From the NCBI RefSeq assembly GCF_042682915.1, contig NZ_JBHUIW010000021.1:1-64000 (forward strand): DNA of 64,000 nt, read 5' to 3'. The notes under the pieces are model-generated. The model was not told where the DNA came from, did no database searches, and saw only the letters and a program-made list of their open reading frames with translations. This document shows positions 1-10,627 of the stretch, one piece after another; the first letter of the stretch is position 1, and every line of letters starts with the position of its first letter. The DNA is from Rhodoplanes azumiensis. GTDB lineage: Bacteria > Pseudomonadota > Alphaproteobacteria > Rhizobiales > Xanthobacteraceae. Position numbers and translations under genes: made by a program.

Positions 1-466
1 GCAGAATCAATGCCGTGCACCTCTTCAAGCACAATCCGTGCCGGACAGCCGTGGCCGAAGCCCGGCCATGACGCGCGGCTGGCGTCCATGGCGCGGCCAC
101 AGCCCGTAAGGCGGAATAGCGAAGTGCATTCTGCCGGCCGGCGCCGACGACCTCGATCCTGAGGGCAAGGCGCGGCCACCCGGGTCCGCTTCGCGGCCCG
201 AGTGCACACTCCGGCCGCAGGCCGCCTCTCGAACCATGCGACCCATAAAGTCGAGGGCCCGGGGCCGCATCCTTCGAGGCCCGGCTTCGCCGGGCGCCGC
301 AGGCCGAGGCGAGAGGTTCGGTGCAGCCTGCCGGCGCCCTGCACCACCCCACCGCTCGCTTGACTTCCGCCGAGACCGGGGGCTTTTGTCGCCCGCTCGC
401 CGTCGCCGCGAGCCAATTCCATTCCCGGATTCCACCCCCGGACACCACCCCCCGGTCAGTCCCCTG
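1..466. other. Intergenic region upstream of accA with degenerate repeats
   Basis: No convincing gene is seen; the open frames here have no recognisable domain and no ribosome binding site. Bases 110-135 form an imperfect hairpin with arms GGCGGAAT and ATTCTGCC around GCGAAGTGC, resembling palindromic repeats common between genes of Bradyrhizobium-like genomes. Bases 47-69 (GAAGCCCGGCCATGAC) and 268-310 (CTTCGAGGCCCGGCTTCGCC) look like fragments of REP-type elements. The accA promoter should lie here, but no clear -35/-10 pair was identified. Confidence 0.5.
110..135. repeat. Short palindromic intergenic repeat
   Basis: Arms GGCGGAAT (110-117) and ATTCTGCC (128-135) pair with one mismatch around a loop rich in GCGAAG. 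It resembles dispersed palindromes of rhizobial genomes; only this copy was noticed in the window. Confidence 0.4.
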
Positions 467-1423
467 ATGCGCAGTTATCTCGATTTCGAAAAGCCCGTCG
501 CCGAGCTCGAGGCCAAGATCGAGGAGCTGCGCGCGCTGGAGCAGCCGGCCGGCGCGGTGGAGATCGGGGAGGAGATCGCGCGGCTGGAGGGCAAGGCCGC
601 CGAGGCGCTCAAGGCGCTCTATGCGAACCTCACCCCGTGGAACAAGACCCAGGTGGCGCGCCATCCGCAGCGGCCGCACTGCCTCGACTACATCGGCGGG
701 CTGATCGCCGACTTCACGCCGCTCGCGGGCGACCGCACCTTCGGCGAGGACGAGGCGATCGTCGGCGGCTTCGGCCGCTTCCGCGGCGAGAGCGTCTGCG
801 TCATCGGCCAGGAGAAGGGCTCCTCCACCGAGAGCCGGCTCAAGCGCAATTTCGGCATGGCGATGCCGGAGGGCTACCGCAAGGCGGTGCGCCTGATGGA
901 GATGGCCGACCACTTCGACATCCCGGTGATCACCCTGGTCGACACCGCCGGCGCCTATCCGGGCATCGGCGCCGAGGAGCGCGGCCAGGCCGAGGCGATC
1001 GCCCGCTCCACGGCCGCCTGCCTGGCCCTGAAGGTGCCGAACGTCGCCGTGATCCTCGGCGAGGGCGGCTCGGGCGGCGCCATCGCGATCGCCACGGCCA
1101 ACAAGGTTCTGATGCTGGAGCACGCCATCTACAGCGTGATCTCGCCGGAGGGCGCCGCCTCGATCCTGTGGCGCGACGCCGGCAAGGCGCAGGAGGCGGC
1201 GACCGGCATGAAGATCACGGCCGACGACCTCCTCAAGTTCGGGGTGATCGACGCCGTCATCCGCGAGCCGATGGGCGGGGCGCACCGCGACTGGGCGGCC
1301 GCCATCAACGCCACCGGCGACGCCATCGCGACCGCCTTCGACGGCCTGCGCGAGCTCGGCCCCGAGGCGATCCGCCAGCACCGCCGCGACAAGTTCCTGG
1401 CGATCGGTCGCACGCTGGCCTGA
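467..1423 (+). CDS. accA: Acetyl-CoA carboxylase carboxyltransferase subunit alpha
   Basis: The alpha chain pairs with AccD to move the carboxyl group from carboxybiotin to acetyl-CoA, giving malonyl-CoA for fatty acid synthesis in the cytoplasm. The 318-residue product has the usual family length. Its N-terminus MRSYLDFEKPVAELEAKIEE is typical of rhizobial AccA, so I place the start at 467 although the frame is open upstream to 236. The crotonase-like core shows the glycine-rich GEGGSGGA loop near residues 201-211, followed by ISPEGAASILWRD. No Shine-Dalgarno sequence is visible before the ATG. accD, accB and accC are not in the window. The L,D-transpeptidase gene follows on the same strand after 209 bp and probably has its own promoter. 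Confidence 0.96.
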   Translation: MRSYLDFEKPVAELEAKIEELRALEQPAGAVEIGEEIARLEGKAAEALKALYANLTPWNKTQVARHPQRPHCLDYIGGLIADFTPLAGDRTFGEDEAIVGGFGRFRGESVCVIGQEKGSSTESRLKRNFGMAMPEGYRKAVRLMEMADHFDIPVITLVDTAGAYPGIGAEERGQAEAIARSTAACLALKVPNVAVILGEGGSGGAIAIATANKVLMLEHAIYSVISPEGAASILWRDAGKAQEAATGMKITADDLLKFGVIDAVIREPMGGAHRDWAAAINATGDAIATAFDGLRELGPEAIRQHRRDKFLAIGRTLA

Positions 1424-1592
1424 CGGGCCGCATTTTCGCGCGCGAGATCAGGGTGATCTGCCCCACGTTAACGGTCCGGCAACCATCCGGGCGGACAGTC
1501 GTCGCGAGACCTCCGTACACCCCCGATTCACCATGCCGTCGCGGCGGGGGGAGGGGCCGGTTCCACTGCCTTGCTAAAACCACATCTCGACG

Positions 1593-1607
1593 CTAACCGG
1601 TCGTTAG
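1593..1607. promoter_or_regulatory. Inverted repeat just upstream of the L,D-transpeptidase gene
   Basis: CTAAC-CGGTC-GTTAG has perfect 5-bp arms and lies 25 bp before the TTG start. It also fits a weak CtrA-like pattern (CTAA-N7-TTAG, 6 of 8 against TTAA-N7-TTAA). The role is unknown and the match is not strong. Confidence 0.25.
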
Positions 1608-1632
1608 GGAATGGGACGAGGGGGAGTGCCGT

Positions 1633-3066
1633 TTGAACCGTCATTCGGCGTGGGTCCGGACGCTCCTGGCGTCGGCGGCGGTCGCGGCTGCGATCGCGCT
1701 GGCCGGGTGCCAGACCGACGGGATCTCGCAGATCCCGAGCAAGGCGATGCAGCCGCTGTCGCGCGAGATGGTGGCGACGCTCGAAAAGAAGAACATGCCG
1801 GTCGATTCCCCGATCCTGATCCGGATCTTCAAGGAGGAATCGGAGCTCGAGGTCTGGAAGCAGGACTCGTCCGGCCAGTACGCCCACCTGAAGACCTACC
1901 CGATCTGCCGCTGGTCGGGTGAGCTCGGCCCCAAGGTCAAGCAGGGCGACCGCCAGGCCCCCGAGGGCTTCTACGCGATCACGCCCGGCCAGATGAACCC
2001 GAACTCGAGCTTCCACCTCGCGTTCAATCTCGGCTTCCCCAACGCCTACGACCGCGCCCACGAGCGCACCGGCGCCTTCCTGATGGTGCACGGCGACTGC
2101 TCGTCCTCGGGCTGCTACGCGATGACCGACGAGCAGATCACCGAGATCTACGGGCTCGGCCGCGAGGCCTTCCTGGGCGGCCAGAAGTCCTTCCAGGTCC
2201 AGGCCTATCCGTTCCGGATGACGGCCCTCAACATGGCCCGCCACCGCACCAGCCCGCACATGGCGTTCTGGCGGATGCTCAAGGAGGGCAACGACCACTT
2301 CGAGGCGACCCGCCAGGAGCCGAAGATCGACGTCTGCGAGAAGCGCTATGTCTTCAACGCGACGCCGACGGCGGGCGGCTTCAGCCCGGCGGCGCGCTGC
2401 CCGGCCTACCAGGTGCCCGAGGACGTCGTCGCGGCGGTCCGGCAGAAGCAGGACGCCGACGAGCGCCAGTTCGCCCACTACGTCGCCCAGGGGGTGCAGA
2501 CCGCGGCGGTGCGCACCGGCAGCGACGGCGGCATGCATCCGACCTTCCTGGCGAAGATCAACCCCAACGAGACCTTCGTGTCGAACGGCCGCAAGGTCGC
2601 CAGCCTGCCGCCGCAGAGCCCGGGCGGCAAGGCCACGCTGGTCTATCTGCCGAACACGCCGACCGCGGCGACCGCGGTGGCGTCGGCCGACACCGAGACG
2701 ACCTCGGGCGTCGGCGCCCGGGTCGCCTCGGCCGACGGTGACGGCGCCATCGGGGCGCTCGGCAAGTGGTTCGGCATGGGCAAGAGCGAGAGCGCCCCGC
2801 CGCCGAGCCCCGCCGCCGCGCCGGCACCGGCCGCCAAGCCGGCCGCCGTGAACGCCGCGCCGGCCGCCAAGCCGGCGCCCGCCCAGACCCAGCTCGCCTC
2901 GTCGTCGTCGCGTCCGGCGGCGCTCGGGGCCATTCGCCCGACCACCCAGCCGGCGTCGACCGGTCGGGTCGAGGCGAGTGCCGCACCGGCCCCCGCCGCC
3001 TACGCGGGCGGTAGCTTGATGCCCGGCGCCAAGCCGGTGCTGTCGTCGTCGAGCTTCGGCAACTAG
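1633..3066 (+). CDS. YafK-type L,D-transpeptidase lipoprotein
   Basis: This is a predicted periplasmic L,D-transpeptidase (YkuD fold, YafK branch), a family that cross-links peptidoglycan or attaches and releases proteins from it. The 477-residue product starts with a lipoprotein signal peptide whose lipobox LAGC places the lipidated Cys at residue 26. The catalytic motif HGDCSSSGC puts the conserved His at 153 and the nucleophile Cys at 161. The last ~150 residues are low-complexity Ala/Pro/Ser, perhaps a cell-wall-spanning tail. The start is TTG at 1633, preceded by a purine-rich GAGGGGGAG; no better in-frame ATG precedes the signal peptide. It follows accA on the same strand and is convergent with the DUF2336 gene, 33 bp away. 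The exact reaction cannot be told from sequence. Confidence 0.88.
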   Translation: MNRHSAWVRTLLASAAVAAAIALAGCQTDGISQIPSKAMQPLSREMVATLEKKNMPVDSPILIRIFKEESELEVWKQDSSGQYAHLKTYPICRWSGELGPKVKQGDRQAPEGFYAITPGQMNPNSSFHLAFNLGFPNAYDRAHERTGAFLMVHGDCSSSGCYAMTDEQITEIYGLGREAFLGGQKSFQVQAYPFRMTALNMARHRTSPHMAFWRMLKEGNDHFEATRQEPKIDVCEKRYVFNATPTAGGFSPAARCPAYQVPEDVVAAVRQKQDADERQFAHYVAQGVQTAAVRTGSDGGMHPTFLAKINPNETFVSNGRKVASLPPQSPGGKATLVYLPNTPTAATAVASADTETTSGVGARVASADGDGAIGALGKWFGMGKSESAPPPSPAAAPAPAAKPAAVNAAPAAKPAPAQTQLASSSSRPAALGAIRPTTQPASTGRVEASAAPAPAAYAGGSLMPGAKPVLSSSSFGN

Positions 3067-3099
3067 CGCCGGATTTCGGTCGACGCCACGTCGACGGCC

Positions 3100-4176
3100 T
3101 CACATCAGCCGGTCGAGCTCGGTGCGGCTCGCCGACTTGCGCAGCTTGATGAAGCGGACGACGCGCTGGGCCGCCTCGGCGGTCAGCTCGATGTAGTGCT
3201 GGAACGCGGCGCGGGGGTCGTCGGGCTCGCCGAGCGTCACGGCCAGCACGGCCTTGGCGTCGGACCAGCCCAGGCCGGCCGCCTTGCACAGGATCAAGAG
3301 GGCCTCGTCGGACCGCTGGCGGATCAGGTTGCGCACCGCGATCGCCGGCACGTCGGCGACGGCCGCGAGGGTCTCGACGACGGGGCCGCGCTCGCCGTTG
3401 CGGGCCTGCTCGCACAACCGCCGCTTGATGGCGTCGGAATCGAGCCGGACCGCCGGGCCGTGATGGGCGTGCAGGCGGGCGTGCACCAGCTGATCGCCGA
3501 TCGCCGCGATGGCGTGATCGAGCCGGGTGCGCACGGCCGGGTGCGCCGAGGCCGCCAGCCGGCGGCGCACGATCTCGCCGGCGTCGCGCACCATCTCGCA
3601 GAACAGGTCGGCCGGCACGTCGCTGCGTCCGGCGAACAGCTCGGCGAGCTCCTCGTCGCCGCGCGCCCGCACCGCGATGGTCTGCAGCCCCGCGTCGGAG
3701 AAGCGGGCGCCCGGATTGGCCGTGATCTTGCGGGTGACCGCGATGTCGCCGCGCTCGACCACGATGTCGGTGACCACCTCGGAGAGATGCTCGCGGGCCG
3801 CGATGGCGGCGAGGTGACCCTGACCCTTGCTCCGCGCCACCTCGACCAGCAGCGCGTCGGTGACGCGCGGGGATTTCTCCAACACCGGCCGTGCGATGTC
3901 GATGTCGTCGTGGCGGGCGAGGCGGCCGATGGTGTCGCGCGGCGCGTTGGCGATCGGTGCGAGCTGCAGGCCGAGCCGAACCAGGGCATAACGTTCGACC
4001 GTGTCGACGAGGCGCTCCATCACGTCGTCGAACAGGCCGACCTGCGCGTCGCCGAGCTGCGTCGACGTCGCCAGGAACAGGTCGGTCACCCGGCGCAGCA
4101 CCGCGCTGCGTCGGTCGGCGCTGCCGCTCGCGAGAACGCTGGACAGCTCTTCGATCAGGGGCACCGAGGCCGGCAT
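3100..4176 (-). CDS. DUF2336 domain protein (paralogue 1)
   Basis: A 358-residue, Leu/Ala-rich, probably all-helical cytoplasmic protein of the DUF2336 family, found mainly in Alphaproteobacteria and without an established biochemical role. It resembles the second DUF2336 gene (4921-6003) along its whole length; shared blocks include RRxTDLFL near the N-terminus, LGLQLAP, HLAAIA, TRKxTANxGAxFS, VRRRLA and AQRVVRFIxLRK at the C-terminus. Repeated helical pairs hint at a HEAT-like scaffold. The start at 4176 (MPASVPLIEEL) aligns with the paralogue's N-terminus. The PilZ gene stops 16 bp upstream, so the two are almost certainly cotranscribed. No signal peptide or membrane segment is visible. 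Confidence 0.85.
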   Translation of the reverse strand: MPASVPLIEELSSVLASGSADRRSAVLRRVTDLFLATSTQLGDAQVGLFDDVMERLVDTVERYALVRLGLQLAPIANAPRDTIGRLARHDDIDIARPVLEKSPRVTDALLVEVARSKGQGHLAAIAAREHLSEVVTDIVVERGDIAVTRKITANPGARFSDAGLQTIAVRARGDEELAELFAGRSDVPADLFCEMVRDAGEIVRRRLAASAHPAVRTRLDHAIAAIGDQLVHARLHAHHGPAVRLDSDAIKRRLCEQARNGERGPVVETLAAVADVPAIAVRNLIRQRSDEALLILCKAAGLGWSDAKAVLAVTLGEPDDPRAAFQHYIELTAEAAQRVVRFIKLRKSASRTELDRLM

Positions 4177-4192
4177 GACGGTGGGCTCCGGG

Positions 4193-4537
4193 TCAGCGAA
4201 CGGCGGTCGGCACCAAGGCGAGCCAGGCCTCGGGCGGGGGCGGCGACGCGCCCGGATCGACCGGGACGAAGGCGACGCCGAGGTGATGGCGATCGCGCCA
4301 GACGGCGACGCAGCGCACCCGGATGCGCCCGGGATCGACGACCAGCTCGAACACGCCCGGCACCGCGGCGGCATCCGCCACCAGAAGACAGGCGCCGCCG
4401 ACCGAGACGTTGACGACGGCGCAGTCGATCGCGTCGTCCCGGTCCACGATCCGACCAGTGGCGAGGGTGAGAAAGCGCGGGTGGCGGCGCTGCCGGCGAA
4501 CGGTTCCGGACGAGGAAGAGGACGCGAAAAAGGACAT
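4193..4537 (-). CDS. PilZ domain protein
   Basis: This 114-residue protein is essentially a lone PilZ domain, the c-di-GMP-binding module. Both binding motifs are present: RRQRRHPRF (the RxxxR arginine motif) near the N-terminus, and NVSVGGACL, matching (D/N)xSxxG, about 27 residues later. c-di-GMP binding is therefore plausible. The start is the ATG at 4537, preceded by a GGGG-containing site at good spacing; a TTG further upstream (4585) would add 16 residues. The gene is the first of a two-gene operon with the DUF2336 gene 16 bp downstream, suggesting that the pair couples c-di-GMP signalling to the DUF2336 protein's unknown task. Confidence 0.86.
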   Translation of the reverse strand: MSFFASSSSSGTVRRQRRHPRFLTLATGRIVDRDDAIDCAVVNVSVGGACLLVADAAAVPGVFELVVDPGRIRVRCVAVWRDRHHLGVAFVPVDPGASPPPPEAWLALVPTAVR

Positions 4538-4920
4538 GCCGTCGACCCCAGTTCTCGAATGCGCAAGTGCCGGGATGGTGGACAACCGCGGTCGTCACGG
4601 TCCGTTTGTGATCGGCCCGCGAAGGTCTCGCCTGGACCGGCGGTTTCGACCCTCGGGACGATACGACACAACCCTGAATACATGATTACAAATCATCGGT
4701 ATGGAATTTCGGACACCACCCGCAAACAGTGTAGTTCTTCGGGTCGGCTATTAGTGCCGCCCGGCGCCGAACACGACGGAGGCGCGGCTGCAGACCTCCG
4801 ATTGCCGCCGAAGACGCTCGTCCCGGCGATCCACGCTCTCGGTCTCGGAGGCATCCAGGTCGTCGATGGCGCGACGTGCGCGGGGATGACGCGCCGAGCG
4901 GCACGGCGGCGCGGCCGCGC
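4538..4920. other. Intergenic promoter region of the PilZ-DUF2336 operon
   Basis: No gene is seen. Bases 4670-4755 are clearly less GC-rich than the surroundings (for example TACATGATTACAAATCATCG), as expected for a promoter reading leftward into the PilZ gene, but no convincing -35/-10 pair could be chosen. The 3' end of the second DUF2336 gene borders the right side. Confidence 0.5.
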
Positions 4921-6003
4921 TCACATCATCTTCCGGATCTCGGCCGGGGTCGCCACCTTGCGCAGCCGGATGAACCGGACGACACGCTGGGCCGTCTCGG
5001 GGGTCAGGCCCGAGAAGGTGCCGAAGGCGGTGCGCGGGTCGCCGGCGGCGCCGGTGGCGGCGAGCAGCACGGCCTTGGTATCGGGCCAGGCGAGGCCCGC
5101 GACCTTGCACAGGATCAGCATGCCCTCCTCGGAGCCCTGCTTGATCAGGCTCTTGATCGCGGCCTCGGGAACCTCGGTGATGTCCGCGATCGCGTCGATC
5201 ACGTCGCTGCGCTTGCCGGCGCGGGCTTTGTCGCACAGCGCCTTGAGCTTGTCGGGCGCCGGGCTCGCGACCGTGGTGCCGGGCGCCTCGGCCTTGCGGC
5301 GGGCATGCAGGAGATGATTGCCGCACGCCGCCATCGCCTGGTCGAGGCGCTGGCGCACGCCCGGCTCGTCGCAGCGCGCGAGCCTGCGACGCACCTCGTC
5401 GGTGGCGTTCTTCACCAGGTCGCGGAACACCTCGGCCGGCACGTCGCCGCGATTGGCGACCAGCACGGCGAGCGACTCGTCGAGATGGGCCCGGCCCGCG
5501 ATGGTGCGGAAGCCGGTCTCGGAGAAATGCGCGCCGCGATTGGCCGTGACCTTCCGCGTGACGTCGAGATCGGCGCGATCGATCAGGGCATCGGTGACGA
5601 CGACCGACAGGGCGCGGCGCACCGCGATGGCGGCGAGATGCGTCTGCGGCTTGGTCGTGGCGATATCGGCCAGCACGGGATCGGGCAGCCGGGTCGAGCG
5701 TTCCAGCACCGGTCCGGCGACCGCGATGTCGTCGGACCGGCAGAGCCAGGCAATGGTGTCGAGCGGGGCGTTGGGCAGCGGCGCGAGCTGCAGTCCGAGC
5801 CGGATCAGCGCGTGCCGCTCCACCGAGCCGACGATCAGCTTGAGCACGGCGTCGAAGAGAGCGACGTGCTCGTCCCGGAAGCCGCCGGCCTGGGTGAGAA
5901 ACAGATCGGTGAGCCGGCGCAGGATCTCGCCGCGGGTCTCGGGCGTGCCCTGGTCCAGGAGGGCAGGAAGATCGGCCAGCAGGGTGTTCGGGACGGCCGT
6001 CAT
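4921..6003 (-). CDS. DUF2336 domain protein (paralogue 2)
   Basis: A 360-residue DUF2336 protein, judged by eye about half identical to its neighbour at 3100-4176 and with the same block order (RRLTDLFL, LGLQLAP, HLAAIAVRRAL, TRKVTANRGAHFS, VRRRLA, LILCKVAGL, AQRVVRFIRLRK). The start ATG at 6003 (MTAVPNTLLADL) matches the N-terminus of paralogue 1; the frame stays open further upstream but that segment has no family resemblance. It is a separate transcription unit on the same strand: 383 bp lie between it and the PilZ operon. The pair probably arose by tandem duplication. Function unknown. A possible CtrA-like site lies about 200 bp upstream. Confidence 0.85.
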   Translation of the reverse strand: MTAVPNTLLADLPALLDQGTPETRGEILRRLTDLFLTQAGGFRDEHVALFDAVLKLIVGSVERHALIRLGLQLAPLPNAPLDTIAWLCRSDDIAVAGPVLERSTRLPDPVLADIATTKPQTHLAAIAVRRALSVVVTDALIDRADLDVTRKVTANRGAHFSETGFRTIAGRAHLDESLAVLVANRGDVPAEVFRDLVKNATDEVRRRLARCDEPGVRQRLDQAMAACGNHLLHARRKAEAPGTTVASPAPDKLKALCDKARAGKRSDVIDAIADITEVPEAAIKSLIKQGSEEGMLILCKVAGLAWPDTKAVLLAATGAAGDPRTAFGTFSGLTPETAQRVVRFIRLRKVATPAEIRKMM

Positions 6004-6200
6004 GACGTGCCGCCCGAGGCTGCCGGGCGTGGCATCCGACAGGTCATGGCACCGGGCGTGGCACGATCCGGCATGGGGAGACACCCGGGACGACGGCGAA
6101 GCGCCGGGCTACGGACGGAGACGGCCCCGGACGGGACCAGCGAGCGTCGCCCCCCCGGGGCGTTCCCGGGATGACGATCGCCAGACTCTAATGCGGAATG

Positions 6201-6216
6201 GTGAACGGGGTTTTAA
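6201..6216 (-). promoter_or_regulatory. Possible CtrA-binding site
   Basis: On the minus strand the sequence reads TTAA-AACCCCG-TTCAC, eight of nine positions of the alphaproteobacterial CtrA consensus TTAA-N7-TTAAC. It lies in the AT-rich stretch about 200 bp upstream of the DUF2336-2 start. A single near-match in a 309-bp region is weak evidence. Confidence 0.28.
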
Positions 6217-6267
6217 TTTACCACTAGAACGGGCGGGTTAGACCCCCGGCCGTGCGGCGAGGCTCCG

Positions 6268-6290
6268 ACCTCGCCCCCCCGGGGCGAGGT
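6268..6290. terminator. Hairpin downstream of secA
   Basis: Perfect 10-bp arms ACCTCGCCCC and GGGGCGAGGT with a 3-nt loop, starting about 20 bp after the secA stop. There is no T-run, so it may stabilise the mRNA end rather than act as a classical terminator. It looks like a degenerate relative of the ACCTCTCCCC hairpin dispersed elsewhere in the window. Confidence 0.45.
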
Positions 6291-6312
6291 GAAGCGCCGC
6301 CGCAGCGTCGCC

Positions 6313-9108
<2,796 letters not shown>

Positions 9109-9511
9109 CCCGGAGTCCTTTCTTTAGGTCTCGGGTGGTTCCGGCCCCGAGGAGAATGCGGGCCCGTCCGGATGCACCGGGCGACCCGCTGTGGCCCGGA
9201 GCAGCCCGCGTTCACGGCGCCATCGGGGGAAAAGACGCGGACGCGCGACGTCGCACATCCCACGGGTCACACCGGCGAGCGGTGCACAGATAGGAGGGGG
9301 TCCAGGCCTTGTCAATCCGGCCGCCCCTCGCGAAAAGCCTCTCCGGCGTGGCTCGTCAAGGCCTTGTCATGACGAAGGTGTCATCTGCGGTGCCGCAATC
9401 ATGCCGTCGTTTGCCGATAGCAGACCTGGCGGTTGCCAACCGCTGCGCGTTCGGCGAGGGTGCGGAGCCGTCACGGCGGGCGCGAACGCCCGTCTTTCCC
9501 AAGGATTCTCG
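9109..9511. other. Divergent control region between secA and the PPIase gene
   Basis: No gene is seen. It contains a leftward sigma-70-like promoter for secA (9287-9315), a GTCATGAC palindrome at 9366-9373 followed by a second TGTCAT at 9379-9384, and the AAGGA ribosome binding site of the isomerase gene at 9501-9505. Confidence 0.55.
9287..9315 (-). promoter_or_regulatory. Sigma-70-type promoter for secA
   Basis: Reading the minus strand, the -35 box is a perfect TTGACA (9315-9310), the spacer is 17 bp and the -10 box is TATCTG (9292-9287). This predicts a start near 9280 and a leader of about 170 nt before the secA ATG. Confidence 0.6.
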
Positions 9512-10534
9512 ATGATTACGCAACGCTTGTCCTCGCGTCCGGGCTGCCCGGCGCGCCGCCGTGCCCGTATCGGGACGGCTCTCCTCGTGACCGCGGCGCT
9601 CACCGCCGGCCCGGCCCTGGCCCAGGCGCCGGCTCCCGCCCCCGCCCCGGCCGGTCAGACCCAGGGTCAGCCGGCGCAGGATCCGGTGGTGGCGAAGATC
9701 GACGGGACCGAAATCCGGCAGAGCGACCTCGCCCTGGCCGAGGAGGACGTCGGCTCCAACATCCCGGCCGGCACCGCCGAGGCGAAGCGCGACTGGCTGA
9801 TCAACTACCTGACCGACATGACGCTGCTCGCCAAGGCGGCCGAGGCCAAGAAGGTCCAGGACACGGCCGACTTCAAGAAGCGCCTCGCCTATGGTCACAG
9901 CAAGCTGCTGATGGAATCGATGCTGCGCGACGCCGGCCAGGCCGGCGCCACGCCGGACGCGATGCAGCACGTCTATCAGGAGGCCGTGAAGCAGATGGGC
10001 GAGGAGCAGGAGGCGAATGCGCGCCACATCCTGTTCCGGGTCGCCGACGCGAACGACCCGAAGGCCGCCGCGGCGGCCGAGGCGAAGGCCAAGGAGACGC
10101 TCGCCCGGATCAAGAAGGGCGAGGACTTCGCGACGCTCGCCAAGGAGCTCACCGAGGATCCGCCCGGCAAGGTCGACGGCGGCGATCTCGGCTGGTTCAC
10201 CAAGGACCAGATGGTGCCGGAGTTTTCCGAGGCGGCCTTCAAGCTCGACAAGGGCCAGGTCTCCGAGCCGGTGAAGACGGCGTTCGGCTGGCACCTGATC
10301 AAGCTCGAGGACAAGCGCAAGCGCGCCGCCCCGCCGTTCGACCAGGTGAAGGACCAGATCGAGACCTTCGTCACCCGCAAGGCGCAGATCGAGCTCCTCA
10401 ACAAGCTGCGCCAGGAGGCCAAGATCGAGCGCCTCGACAAGCCCGAGACGGCGCCCGCCCCGGCTCCGACCGCGGCCCCGGCGGCTGTGCCGGCGCCTGC
10501 TCCGGCCCCCGCCGCCGCGCCCGCCAAGAAATAA
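9512..10534 (+). CDS. Parvulin-type peptidyl-prolyl isomerase, secreted
   Basis: A 340-residue periplasmic foldase of the parvulin (PrsA/SurA-like) family. An N-terminal signal peptide ends near LAQA at about residue 37, followed by a Pro/Ala-rich linker and a SurA-like helical N-domain beginning VVAKIDGTEIRQSD. The rotamase domain spans roughly residues 165-270, with ARHILFRV at its start and GGDLGWFTKDQMVPEF plus FGWHLIKLED towards its end. The last 40 residues are Ala/Pro repeats ending in KK. The start ATG at 9512 has an AAGGA site six bases upstream; the frame is open to 9191 but that segment lacks coding character. It is divergent from secA. Such proteins help fold outer-membrane and periplasmic proteins. 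Confidence 0.92.
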   Translation: MITQRLSSRPGCPARRRARIGTALLVTAALTAGPALAQAPAPAPAPAGQTQGQPAQDPVVAKIDGTEIRQSDLALAEEDVGSNIPAGTAEAKRDWLINYLTDMTLLAKAAEAKKVQDTADFKKRLAYGHSKLLMESMLRDAGQAGATPDAMQHVYQEAVKQMGEEQEANARHILFRVADANDPKAAAAAEAKAKETLARIKKGEDFATLAKELTEDPPGKVDGGDLGWFTKDQMVPEFSEAAFKLDKGQVSEPVKTAFGWHLIKLEDKRKRAAPPFDQVKDQIETFVTRKAQIELLNKLRQEAKIERLDKPETAPAPAPTAAPAAVPAPAPAPAAAPAKK

Positions 10535-10569
10535 GTCCTCGACCGCGTATGCGGTCCGGGACGGGATGA

Positions 10570-10591
10570 CCGACCGGCCACGGCCGGTCGG
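10570..10591. terminator. Hairpin after the PPIase gene
   Basis: CCGACCGGCC and GGCCGGTCGG are perfectly complementary around AC, 35 bp after the stop codon. A stable stem without a T-run; possibly a terminator, or an mRNA 3' end barrier before the comB-like gene. Confidence 0.4.
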
Positions 10592-10627
10592 TCGGATCGG
10601 CCGCCGACGGAACGGGGGGCGTTTCGC

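Larger units (their letters stand above)
6004..6312. other. Intergenic region between DUF2336-2 and secA
   Basis: No gene is seen. It should hold the promoter of the DUF2336-2 gene, with an AT-rich stretch GGTTTTAATTTACCAC at 6209-6224 and a CtrA-like site, and the end of secA transcription, with a strong hairpin at 6268-6290. Confidence 0.5.

Noticed and set aside
25..435. Minus-strand 136-residue open frame at the left edge
   Set aside because: Arg/Gly/Ala-rich with no motif, and it overlaps REP-like repeat remnants.
4686..4904. 72-residue minus-strand open frame upstream of the PilZ gene
   Set aside because: It lies in the AT-richer promoter area, lacks a ribosome binding site and has no recognisable feature.
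9364..9384. TGTCAT repeats in the secA-PPIase gap considered as a CooA/Crp-type site
   Set aside because: The half-sites are direct repeats and the spacing does not fit TGTCA-N6-TGACA; probably chance.
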